A stretch of 64,000 bases of DNA, taken from NCBI GenBank assembly GCA_015178975.1, contig WHVD01000220.1, forward strand, positions 1 through 64,000, in the 5' to 3' direction. Made by a program: the position numbers and the translations under genes. The DNA is from Hysterangium stoloniferum (taxonomy: Eukaryota > Basidiomycota > Agaricomycetes > Hysterangiales > Hysterangiaceae). Below the pieces are notes generated by a model. The model saw only the letters and a list, made by a program, of their open reading frames with translations, was not told where the DNA came from and searched no databases. Positions 11,029-21,506 of this stretch are shown here, piece by piece. Each line of letters opens with the position of its first letter. Within the stretch, counting starts at the first letter, position 1.

Positions 11029-11551
11029 GGAGGATAACCCAAAACTTTAAAAGTTATTTATCCATTAAAGTATATATATTTATATTGTTTGTTGTAAAAT
11101 TAATATTTAATCAAATTCAGTTGATTAGGTATCACTCTGAAGAATGCAAAAATATTAATATTTATCCTATATCTGACAAAATTTAGTCAAACAATCATCT
11201 GTAGATTATTCTTTTGGAATAAATTGCACAATGGGGATTGGTACCCCAAATAGTTCTGGTTAACTCTCTAAACCAACTAAATTTAAATTATATGAAATAT
11301 ATTTGAAAGTTTGCTTGTATACAAGAGAATATATCATAACCCAAAGATTAAGTCATAACCCAAATAATCTTGTGTAACTATATCATTTGTGTGTATTTTA
11401 AAAGGGCATGCATATTTTAAAGATGAAATTTCAGGTAATTAAATATAAACTCATAGAATAAGTTGTCATGGCCAGAGGAAGTAGTCTCACTTAAAAATAT
11501 GAGGATTATTCAGTAAAATTTTGTATATTCAATAAAGTGTGACCATCCTCC
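11029..11551. mobile_element. Short non-coding TIR element (single copy)
   Basis: This 523 bp AT-rich stretch begins GGAGGATAACCC and ends GACCATCCTCC. GGAGGAT is therefore inverted at the two ends, and both sides carry TTA. No ORF of note. Its ends and target site match the 675 bp family at 15625, 30366 and 38869, but the body differs. PIF/Harbinger elements leave 3 bp TWA duplications (family knowledge), so a non-autonomous member of that superfamily is plausible. Confidence 0.5.
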
Positions 11552-11646
11552 TTATGCCAAAGTCCCAAAGAGGCTCTAGAACTTGATAAGGTTTTGTCGG
11601 CTATGTGCATGTGTCAAAAGTCATGTCGGTTACATGTATGTATGTG

Positions 11647-12213
11647 TGTTAGGGTACGTACATGGCAGGTTTCTGGAGAAACCCGTGGAATATCTGGTAG
11701 GACTTGGCTTCAGCTTATAGGCTGCACCCTCACGAGATTGTGTTGTCCAATTTCAGACAGGTGGACAGGAATCCCAGGGAGTCCAGGTGGGGTTCATGGG
11801 TCAAGGGGCCGTAGGTCGGAGGTCGTGGGTTGAGTGGTCGGGAGTTGAGATAAATAAGAGAGATAGATGTGCCAGAGCCCGTGGGCTCTGACTAGTGTGA
11901 GTGGTGTAATTCAAGTAGGAGTTTAGAGCGGAAAATGTATTAGATTACTGGGGGGAATCTAAGCCGATTTTCTGACTGGATTGTATGTACAACATCTGCC
12001 AGACTATATAGACTGTGGAATGAATAACATACCAAATCCAGTAATGATGAAACGAAACTAGCAAAACATAAAACGAGAATAGTAAACACCAAATTTGCTG
12101 TTAGGAATGGGACGGAACGGAGCAGAGTCTGAATCATGACAAATCATAACCAAAACGGGAAACGGAGTGGGAGTGGAGTCTGAATCGTGACAGGTCATTT
12201 GACTAAAATGGGA
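11647..12213 (-). repeat. LTR family C, truncated copy
   Basis: It begins TGTTAGGGTACGTACATGG, carries the conserved GGACTTGGCTTCAGCTTAT core, and follows family C until about GGGAACAGGGC at 12212. There it is cut off against the broken gene that follows. Confidence 0.7.
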
Positions 12214-12940
12214 ACAGGGCCCATTTTGTAAGGATTCTCCACACCTTACCTTTAGTACCTCTGAATTTTATCTAAGACTTCTATAACAGTGCAATTCTTT
12301 TCCCTATATGAAAGTTGGCCTTTTGATTAACTAAGATATTTTGAATTTTCTTCAAGAATTGAGTATCCTGCCTTGTATCTAGATATTCTCAAATCACTTA
12401 CATCTTCTAAATTCTTACTAACTCTATAAATTGGGACAAGGGGAGGTGATTTTTAGTTATATGAGTATCAACCCAACCAAGCTTTACTCCTTTGTAATCC
12501 ACAAGTCCTATATCACTTGGTGAAAATGAACTCTCAATCCTAGGATAGAGTCCTCCTCTAGGACCAGGTATAAGTGTAATTCCCTTTTGTGACCTTTTGT
12601 ATTCCTCTACTATGGTTATCCCATCATCAACCCTAACAAATTTGGTAGTATTTCCATTAAAACTATAGTTAGAAACTAATTGAACTATATCTTCCTTATT
12701 TACATCTTTTAGGAAGCCTCCTTGGATCTTTCCTGTTAAAGAATTCCACCAATGACAATATGTGAAAAACTTTCTATCTTCCAAGTAAACCATTATTATT
12801 GATTTGGAATAAATGTTATCCACAAGTGCTCTCCACTGCTCTTCAAAAGAACTTCTATAGAATCTACATCCATTAAAATTGTTTCTAATACTCATAAAGT
12901 TGTCTATATACCATGCTTTGGAAAATACTTTTTTACCATA

Positions 12941-13682
12941 TGTTAAGAACTGAAAACTGACTAGTGTCGGTGGGCTGACAGGGACCGATCGGAAGGACTT
13001 GGCTTCAGCTTATGTGCTGCGCCCTCGCATTAACCGTCAGGTGTCCTTAAATTTCAGGCAGGTGAAGACTAGTCCTAATGAATACCTCTCAGCAAAACTA
13101 CCGATTGGAAACGAGGGATAAGTTGAGTGTCGGGCCAAGGGGTCAGGGACCGAGAGTGGGCGAGCGCACGTGAAGGTGGATAGTGGAGTACTTAGTATGA
13201 GACTTCTATAGATGTAAGAGGGTATTCTGAGTCGATATTCTGATTGCCTAGTAACTACAACTACGGTGGGTTCATATACAAGTATCAGGCATCTAAAAAA
13301 CACTAACTAAGAGAAGAGCAGAAAGCGGTAGTGACAAATAAGCTTGACTAGAAATGGGAAGGTTACGATTAGTTTGGAGGCTGTGATATAACCGAGAGTG
13401 GAATTACGAGAAAAGGAAATAGTCCGAGGGTTACAGGTATATATAGACATGTGTGAAACATAGAGTAGAGCAGATCATCATAATAAAAAGGGACGTATCA
13501 AAGTTTAACCAGATAGTACAAGTATATTTTGACGGGGGTGTAAACAGAGTTTGATCACCATGAAGGCATACATCAGCATCGGGAAACCGACGGCTTCTGA
13601 TGTGGGGACTTGAGCGATGACTTGAATCGTCGATAGATGGCGATAACCTCGGAAACCGTCGGGTTGTGACACGGTCGTAACA
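12941..13682 (-). repeat. LTR family A, copy 3 (solo, inverted)
   Basis: It starts TGTTAAGAACTG and ends GGTCGTAACA, the reverse complement of family A, 742 bp. The five bases CCATA stand on both sides (12936-12940 and 13683-13687), a perfect target duplication. It interrupts the unrecognised gene at 12230-15621. Confidence 0.9.
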
Positions 13683-14003
13683 CCATAAAACTTAATTTCA
13701 ATCTTGTCATTCCCACATTCTTTAATCTTTCTAGTGATTGTGACATGGACTCAGTAGGATCAACATATAAATTGTGGATTCTAGATCCTAGAGTAGTCAT
13801 CACATCACAGCTTTCTAGCATTTGTACAAATTTATTGTATACTTTAATTTTGCATGAATGGTCATCATTAAAGAAGGATATACAATTGTCCCCAACCTTT
13901 TTTCTATCATTGACAATATCTTCTGCCTTTATTCCATGATTTATTATATGCTTGAGAACATCTTTTCTAGTAGTAACATAGGATATATCTTGGGAGATAT
14001 CTA

Positions 14004-15487
14004 CAGTGGGGGACAAAACCATTCCAATGATTTTTTATATGGCAAAGAATGTTGAATAACTCAATGAGTACTTGACCAATTGACCTGAAATTTTTAATTT
14101 AGGTAGTCATATATGTTGGCTATATACCCTAATAATTCTATGACATAAGCATTATTTATCATCAAACTATAAATCAAATACTAATGCAATCTCATTGGAA
14201 CAGTTTTGTCTCTGTCACATGATTAGCACATAACCTTATTGATTATCCACAAATAAATGCAAATAGAATCATGTGACCTGTTCAAATTGTGTTTATATAC
14301 AACTGTTCACTTCTCCAAGTGATAGCATCCCAACAACCCATCAGTTTACATCATGAGAGCTCTCACTCCTGCTCAACTTGATTGTGTTCTTACTCTACTT
14401 GACAAGGGCAAGTCTGCACATGAAGTAGCTGCTACCACTGGACGTTCTGTCTCTACTATATCCATAATTCACTCTAAACATTCTTCCTCCCTCCAAAGCA
14501 GCTGGAGGTCATCCATGCAAACTTTCCCCCTCTGATACCCATTACATCATCCAACAAATCACTTCCCAGAAGATTGTCCATGCCACTCAGGCCTCTAAAG
14601 TCCTACAATATATGAATGGGGAGTCTATCTCTGCAAGAACAATTCATAGAAAACTCAAGAAAGCTGGAATGAAGGCTGTGGTGAAGAGGAAAAGGCCTAA
14701 ACTCACAAAAAGGCATAGAAGGGAGAGGCTGGACTTTGCATTGGCACACAAGAACTGGTCTCTGGAGGACTGGAAGAGGGTTGTTTGGTCAGATGAGACT
14801 AAAATCAATCATTTGGGGTCAGATGGGAGGAAGTGGGTGTGGAAAAAAGCAGGAGAGGGGCTCAGTGATAGGCTGGTTGAGGGCACAGTCAAGTTTGGAG
14901 GGGGGAATCTGATGTTGTGGGGTTGTATGTTCTGGGAAGGACCAGGATATGCCACCAAGATTGATGGGAGGATGGATGCTGAACTTTATATTAGCATTTT
15001 GGAGGATGAACTTCAAGAGTCTCTCAAGCATTACAAGAAGAAGACTGGGGATATTGGCTTTCAGCAAGACAATAATCCCAAACACAAGAGCAAGAAGGCC
15101 ACCAATTGGCTTAATGGCAGTGATTTTGATGTCATGATATGGCCCCCTCAATCTGCTGATCTTAATCCAATTGAACACCTTTGGCATTACCTCAAGAAAA
15201 GGCTACTAGAGTATGAAGTGGAGCCTAGGAGTATTCAGGAGTTATGGGAAAGGGTCCAGACAGAATGGGACAGGATTCCTGCTTCTATTTGTCAGAATGA
15301 TAGAGAGTATGCCTAGAAGGATTGCAGCTGTTTTGGATGTCAAGGGGGGTTACACCAAGTCCTAGATTATATGATTTGTATTGGATTATATACCAGGGAC
15401 AAAACTGTTCCAATGAGATTGCATTAGTATTTGATTTATAGTTTAATGACAAATAATGCTTATGTCATAGAATTCTTAGGGTATATA
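14004..15487 (+). mobile_element. Tc1/mariner element, with a second mariner end nested at its left
   Basis: A transposase pseudogene lies between arms of about 94 bp (14121-14214 and 15394-15487) that are inverted copies of each other. The outer ends read TATATACCCTAA and TTAGGGTATATA. Left of it, 14004 begins CAGTGGGGGACAAAACCATTCC after a TA, a typical mariner terminus, and a related GGGACAAAACTGTTCC stands inside both arms. The right counterpart of the 14004 end is missing. Either one element lost its right end or an inner element sits in an older remnant. Confidence 0.65.
14353..15365 (+). pseudogene. Tc1-like DDE transposase, frameshifted
   Basis: The N-terminal helix-turn-helix (MRALTPAQLDCVLTLLDKGK, then TGRSVSTIS) is in the frame 14353-14535. 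After a one-base shift near 14495, the frame 14612-15316 carries the catalytic core: WSDETKI for the first Asp, FQQDNNPKHKS for the second, and PPQSADLNPIEHLW for the third site. The spacing of the second Asp to the Glu is 34 residues, the DD34E of Tc1. A second shift near 15297 hides the natural end, which would be at 15365. The enzyme cuts and pastes the element at TA (family knowledge). This copy is inactive as read. Confidence 0.85.
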
Positions 15488-15624
15488 ATTTAGTATCCAG
15501 AACATCAGGTATACTGAACTCTTTCATGATGTCAACACATTCTTTGAGAACCTCATTTACCATGGGAGATTGTAACAGTAGTATGCTCATTACATTTTTT
15601 CAATTTGAGAATCAAGACCCTTAA

Positions 15625-16295
15625 GGAGGTTGTCTGTAATCAGTATAATATCAAATGTTTACTAATAAAAGCAATATTGCTACAAAACTTCATCTTTAAA
15701 TAGCAGTATCTATTTTGAGACAATTATATTGTTAACCACCAACCATGAGAAACAATTCTCCATATTATATCCTCAACAATTCAGAGTCAATTAATAGAAT
15801 CTATTGTATATATTTTCCAAGTTATGTAAATACTTGCTAATACTTTTGTTAGTAATTTGTTTTTTAAAAGCTAAACTGTAGTTATTTCCCAGTAAAATAT
15901 GTGAAATGTCATTGGAAATTTTTTTGTCCTGTGGCTTTATTAAGTGAAACCACCTATATATTCTGGGTATGTTGAATCAAGTAGAAATCTGTTCAGATTG
16001 ACAGATCCATTCCAAAGTAATACATATATATTTAGAGGTGCCAATGATATACATATGCATGGAATGGACTATCTAAAGGTATCTATTTTTTAAAAGTATT
16101 AGTGTTTTAAACTACTAATTTTTTTTATTGTCTACTCATGTCTGGAAAGATTCTTTAGTTTGTAATGTACAAGAGAGTTTAAAACTTTCAAAAAGTTTTA
16201 AAAACCAAATTATGTTTGAATCACATCCCAGATGTTTAAATGACCTTTAGAGTATATTAGAATTTGGTATACTTAATAGTTTTCAGATATCCTCC
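15625..16295 (+). mobile_element. 675 bp TIR element family, copy 1
   Basis: It starts GGAGGTTGTC and ends GATATCCTCC, imperfect inverted ends of about ten bases, with 671 bp of AT-rich non-coding DNA. It matches 30366-31040 in the same orientation and 38869-39543 inverted. Unlike those copies, the flanks TAA and AAT do not form a clear duplication, and the two sides belong to different older sequences, so rearrangement after insertion is likely. Confidence 0.7.
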
Positions 16296-17141
16296 AATAG
16301 TATGCATCTGCATTCTGAGCCTTAAGGCACATACAGGACAGTGTTTTTGGTTTGCCATCTTCTCCTTTTGAGACTTCATCTTTGAGACAGGATGGCAGAC
16401 TGGCATAGAACTGGTGGTGGAGAGTGGGATTGTCCCACTGACAACAAGCTGCAAGATTGTTGAATTGGACAATATAGTCCATGATGTGCTGGCTGTCCTT
16501 CATGTGAAGATTGGTGAGGCTATTCTCAGCTTCTCCAGTTGGGTCAGGCCAAAGTTTGTTTCTAGCTCCTCAACAAAAGCATTCCAATCTTCAAGCCAGA
16601 GTGGCTCTTCCTTGGAAAGTCTGCTAAAAGCCAGTTTGAACCATTTCAACATAGATCCCAAGAGGTATGAGAGTGCATAATTGACTTTTCAGGAGTCTGT
16701 GGAGAGTGTGGCAGACCAATTGTGGAAATTGAAGTGACATTGCATGAGGAAGGTGGGAAGTTTGTTGGGGTTGGAACCTGTGAAGGGTTCTGGAGCATTG
16801 ACTTTTGACTGTGGAGGTTCCAGATCCTTTTTCTTGCCTTCTCCAAGCATGTGATTCATCAATCTTTCTAAAGTGATTGCTAACAACTCAGAAGTAGGAT
16901 CTGAAAGTGGCAGTCACTCATTAGATGGGGAATTTTTGACACCTTTGCCCTTGTCAGGGGCCATGGACTTGTCCTCATGCTCAGATTAATCTGGGTTTTC
17001 TGGGACTTCTTCAATACAGGGTTCATCCATGGCATCTGGCTGGTTCATGAGTGTCTGGCTGGTATACAAAGTAAGTGGGGAATGAAGAGTCAAGGGTCTA
17101 GGTAATGATTCCTGTACAGGTGCTTTTCTTCTTGGTGACAT
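16296..17141 (-). pseudogene. Gypsy gag remnant next to an LTR C
   Basis: The gag reading starts at ATG 17141 (MSPRRKAPVQES) and runs to the TIR element, with in-frame stops and frame changes. Recognisable parts are VNAPEPFTGSNPNKLPTFLM (16750-16810) and MDYIVQFNNLAACCQW with KDEVSKGEDGKPKTLS (16320-16480). Both match the gag of element 2. LTR C stands 32 bases upstream, as a 5' LTR would. Gag forms the particle shell in this family. The rest of this element is lost. Confidence 0.75.
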
Positions 17142-17173
17142 ATTGACAATCTGGAGTCCAGGTCAGAAAATAC

Positions 17174-17965
17174 TGTTAAGGTGCATGCAGGGCTTAGTGG
17201 AAGGTTTCCGGAGAAACCCATGGGTATTCCAGTAGGACTTGGCTTCAGCTTATAGGCTGCACCCTCATGAGATTATAGCATCCAATTTCAAACAAGTGGA
17301 TGGGAAACCTGGGGAGTCCAGGTGTAGTTGATAGGTTGATATGTGATAGGCAATATTGAAAGACCAGTCAGAAAGCCCACAGGCTCTGAGGGGGTCAATA
17401 GCATTGTGAGATGAGAGGTGGAGATATAGTAGAATAGGTGTTAGGGTTACTGGGGAAACTTGGTTGAAAACTTAGTTGATTTTCTGACCAGATTGTATGT
17501 ACAACATCAGCTAGACTATATAGACTGTGAAATGTATGCAATATAAATCCAGTAATAATGAAAGACTAAACAAGTAAACATAAATTGGGATGAGTAAACA
17601 CCAAACTAGGTGTTAGGGATGGAATGGAATGGATGGAGTCTGAAACATGACAGGTCATTTGACCATCATGGGTACAGGGCTCAGTTAGAGAGCTGACAGG
17701 TTGTCTGGGTGGAGTCTGGTGACTGGTGCATGGAATGGAGTTGGCATAGACAGGTTTGACATGTGTTGGTCCCAGCAGAGTTGGGCATAGGTAGGTTTGA
17801 CAAGTCCTGGCAGGTTGTCTGATGACTGATGCACAAGACAGAGGTCAGGTGCCTATAAGGTGGGTCTGGAGCCTGGCAGGTTTTCCAGGTAACTGTGACC
17901 TGGTATAGAGAGTCGGGTGCATACAGGATGGGGTCCAGAGCCTGGTGGGTTTTCCAGTCCTAACA
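17174..17965 (-). repeat. LTR family C, 5' LTR of the gag remnant
   Basis: As written on plus it starts TGTTAAGGTGCATGCAGG and ends CCAGTCCTAACA. On the minus strand it is followed by a 32 bp leader and the gag ATG at 17141, which fixes the family's sense strand as minus here. The promoter-like core is at 17232-17257. On its other side it cuts the Helitron remnant. Confidence 0.8.
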
Positions 17966-20050
17966 CAAACAGTCTCCATAATTGAGATCCAGTCTGCATA
18001 GCCTTTGCCTCTCAAAGACACAACTTTCATTCTTTATCATCTTCAAGTAGACCATGTGCTATGCAAGCTGCTTGGAATGGAGGATAAACCTGTCCTTCAT
18101 AGGTCCTGAGATCTTCAAAAGAAGTTGCCCCCTTGACAACTATGAGCAAAGTATGTAAGAAGAACCTTGGGCCACTTGAGGGTCCTGCAAAATGAATACA
18201 TCCAATGGCAAATCCCCCTTTCCTTGTATTCTATTTTATGTTTTTTGAATTCCATGTGAAAAATTCTGGAAACTTGACATAGTTGAAGTGAATTGCCTGC
18301 TCTACCATTAAAGCCTATTGCATTTTTAGAATTGGCCTCAAAGTATGCCATCAACTTGGTCTTGGAATGATGGTGTTAAGTGCCATGTCAGGAACTTATT
18401 CTGGAACTATCAGGAAATGACTGGGAACTTGGAAACTTCTAGATAGGGTCAGGATGTCAGCTTCAGCTTATGTGCTGCACCCCTATACAAACACTTGGAA
18501 TGTCCTTAATTTCAGAAAAGGGATTTATGCTGGAAGATTACAGATATTCAGAGTTCCAAAGAGTTCCAAATATCAAGCATACAGAAAGAAGGAAGGAATA
18601 AGAAACTAACTCAATATCAGATCTAAGGTAAAGTACAAATTCACAGAAGCTAATATAAGTTCTTTTATTATTGTACTACAAAATAGGATCATAATAAGAC
18701 AAAGTATTCAACAGGAATACATACAACAAGCAAATGAATGAATACTTGTTCACTGACAAGTCACCAAATGTGGAACAAGGATGAGGTTTGGAAGTGTGGG
18801 AACCATAAATGTTCCATAGATGGAAGTCAGATTGGAAGTCGGGTCAGAAAGTTAAGGCACAATACAGATAATTATGGAAGATTGAAGTATCCAGGAATGG
18901 GTTGTAACAGATGGGCAGCATTCAAAGCCTCTTTTGGACCCTCCATGCCATCAAATATAACTGATTGTTGATTCTCTAAATGCACAGGGAGGGGTATGAC
19001 AGCAGGCATTTAAGTATGTATCTCATTTTCCAAAAGTCTTCATGTACACTAACATAGCAGACATCAATATATTGCTGAATTTCATCCTTGTTCTTTCCAA
19101 ACTCCATTGTTGTACAATCATGTCCTTTGTATATATAGTTGTAAATATATTTAATGGAGTGAACATTAAAAGTCATCTCAACATTAATATGACATTCCAG
19201 AATGAGAAAAAGGGCAGCACAGTAAGGGACAACATTTCAATTGTCCAGCTCATGACCTCTGACTTTATGTTTTCTGCCATTATTTCTACAGTGGTACTTT
19301 GAATAGCCATCTTCATTAATACTTGTAGATTCATGAAAGGGCTTGGGAAAATGCTTTGTGCATTTGTTATCTTTGATACATTTTTCACCACATACATGAG
19401 TCATGAGCTCAGATACCAACTTGTAAAGCTTTGGGCGCTTGGCTTGATCAGGAAACTCTGCAGCAGATACTGTATCATAAAATCAATTCTGCAGGAGTCT
19501 GAAGTTTTGCCCCTCTTCAAATCATATGAGCAAATGCATATGAGGAAGTCCATGCTTCTGAAATTCAATGGTTTGGACACAGGCAACTGTTTTGCCAAGG
19601 ATATCTTTCTTCATAATGAGGTGAAGCAAGTGTGCCTTTTTCAATGCAAAAACACATGACACTATATCTGGGCAATCAACTGCAGTTTTCCCTGGAAGAA
19701 GTGCTTCAGTTATTTCCCTCCATTTGGGGTTGGCTGTCATAGTAATGAACATGCTTGCATTGCCATACTTGTGATATGGCCAGTGAATTTTGCAAATTTT
19801 CCATTATACATATCCCAACTGCTACCTTAGAAGGTTGCTGGTAGTATAAATCTACTTCCAATTTCATTTAGCTCATGTTGCTGGTTATTATCCTATACTG
19901 TAAAGGCATCAACCACCTGGTGGTACATTTCAGCCTGTAAAGTGCCTTGATTGAGTCTGATCCATGATAGCCTGCTTCACTCTGCTACTGCCCATGCATC
20001 TACAATGTACTGCTGTAGTTTTCCACCCCTCAAAATTGTTGTTGCTTCAC
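17966..20050 (-). pseudogene. Helitron Rep/helicase remnant
   Basis: Minus-strand pieces follow the order of Helitron replication initiators. AVAE and ILPATF text near 19990-19840 comes first, then FITMTANPKWREITEALLPG and VIEFQKHGLPHMHLLI equivalents (19750-19525). VSELMTHVCG with CTKHFPKPFHE follows (19418-19330), then KYIYNYIYKGHD (about 19150-19110) and LPVHLENQQSVIFDG (about 18990-18950). LTR D comes next, and then MAYFEANSKN to RGICHWMYSF and SFEDLRTYEG (18355-18080). These match the Helitron-like N domain and the start of the PIF1-type helicase (family knowledge). Stops and frame changes are frequent, so it is dead. The 5' end meets LTR C at 20053 and the 3' part is cut by LTR C at 17965. 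No Helitron termini were found. Confidence 0.75.
18374..18909 (-). repeat. LTR family D, copy 1 (solo)
   Basis: It starts TGTTAAGTGCCATG and ends GGGTTGTAACA, 536 bp. GATGG stands on both sides (18369-18373 and 18910-18914). It lies inside the Helitron helicase text. A second copy is at 52325-52932. The core motif at 18461 is on the minus strand. Confidence 0.85.
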
Positions 20051-20052
20051 CA

Positions 20053-20497
20053 TATTAAGTGCAGGGCTTACAGGTTGGTCTCCAGAGAAACCTGCAGAAG
20101 TTCTGGGAAAGGATATGGCTTCAGCTTATATGCTTCACCCTCACAAGATTGCGTTGTCCAACTTCAGATGGGAGTGGATGGGAAACCTGTGGGTTCCAAG
20201 AATATGCTGAGGCAAATTACTGGGAGGTTACTTAGTCAATTTTCTGGTCAGATTGTATGTATGGACAGTAGCTAGACTATATAGACTTATAGATTATTGT
20301 ACTACAAATCCAGATAGACAAAAAGACAGATTAGGGATGCAATAAAACAAGGAATACAATAAACCAGATGACAAACACATTGGGAACAAGGGGATCTGGA
20401 GTATCCAGTTGGAGTCCAGTGACTGGTTTGTATGATATAGAGAGTTGAGTGCATATAGGATGGGTTCCAGGTCCCAGTGGGTTTCCTGGTCCTAACA
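20053..20497 (-). repeat. LTR family C, shortened copy
   Basis: It begins TATTAAGTGCAGGGCTTAC, carries a decayed core (GGCTTCAGCTTATATGCTTC), and ends TGGTCCTAACA. Its middle is shorter than in other family C copies. Confidence 0.65.
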
Positions 20498-21506
20498 CAC
20501 CATCAGCAAGCCACAACCCTCTATCTTACAACTCTTAGTATATCAGCCCCCTGGTCAAGTGAGCTAAGTGTTGTCTTCAGTCCATATCATACTATCTGCT
20601 CTGTTTGAAATACCAGAGCACCCTAACAGTTCATATGAAGGTGCAACACATAACCCAACTCTTCAAAGTTGGCATTTGAGTAGTCAACAATTTTTCAATC
20701 TTTCATTGACCTGTGATTTTGTGTTTCATGAAAGATGGAGATAACACATCTTTTAAGGATTGGTGCATTGTCAAAGTGTGAGAAGATTAAGAAATTGTGA
20801 GAAAATGGATTTACAACTATGATAATCCTGGAAATGATTGATCCACAACAGAAGGCTTCTCAGGTTGAGTGTCAGAGAAAATGAGTGTCAATAAATGTAC
20901 TGTACATACTGCCAATGACCAAGTCGTTGCTAGTGGAATTGGACTCATGTTATGGATCAAGACTTATGTGTGCCTGAGAGTGTGGCAAAGCCGGAATGTC
21001 CCAGAGGACCCCTCGATCATGTACCACCCATCTCTTACCACCACTTAACTTTTGACTCCTTGTTGTTCATTTTACATAAATACTCGTGTTTCCGACGTTT
21101 TTGTATCTCAGTCGATTTCCCCCTTTCGTGTCGACTGAGGTACGTCACTCACGTTTTAGTCTTTTCGATAACGAACTAATTCTTTTAATAGATATTATAT
21201 TTGTTATAACTCGGCTAGACATTCTATCGTCCGAGGTCCCTATCTCGAGAGTCTACACTGACTCGGTGCGATGGCTTTCCGCCAATATGATAGCTTACCA
21301 TAGATATAGCTTATATAATGGGTAAATTTCCCCTAGGCATTCCTAAATCCTTGATGATTTCAAAAGTGCGCTGAGTAGATTATATCAATCCCACAATTAT
21401 AATGAGCAACGGTAGGCCATCTTGTTACAAGTACATTATCAGTCCAAAAGCGGGTATCTGAAATTGACTGTCCCCTCGAAACAAAAGCTCCTTGATCTCT
21501 CTTCAC
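20498..21506. other. Boundary from repeat DNA to host DNA
   Basis: No gene is seen. Up to about 20850 the text is CpG-poor and looks repeat-derived. From about 20900 CpG reappears and no repeat shared with the rest of the window is visible. The last part is the 3' flank of the protease gene. Confidence 0.5.

Larger units (their letters stand above)
12230..15621 (-). pseudogene. Unrecognised gene broken by an LTR and a mariner element
   Basis: Three minus-strand blocks read as one protein in order: 15621-15488, 14003-13688 and 12940-12230. The first gives MVNEVLKECVDIMKEF. The second has KIKVYNKFVQMLES and RLKNVGMTRLKLSF. The third starts YGKKVFSKAWYIDNF and holds FEEQWRALVDNIYSK and LGWVDTHITKNHLP. 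LTR A sits exactly between blocks two and three with a CCATA duplication, and the mariner DNA sits between blocks one and two. One T is missing where block two meets the LTR, the frame shifts again near 12415, and a TAA follows. At least 300 residues are represented. I cannot name the family. The YNKF-x3-ES and TRL-x-LSFYG pattern could belong to a replication or endonuclease protein of a mobile element, but that is a guess. Confidence 0.5.

Noticed and set aside
14121..15487. CCCTAA/TTAGGG at the arms taken as telomere repeats
   Set aside because: Only single units are present; they are the ends of the mariner inverted arms.
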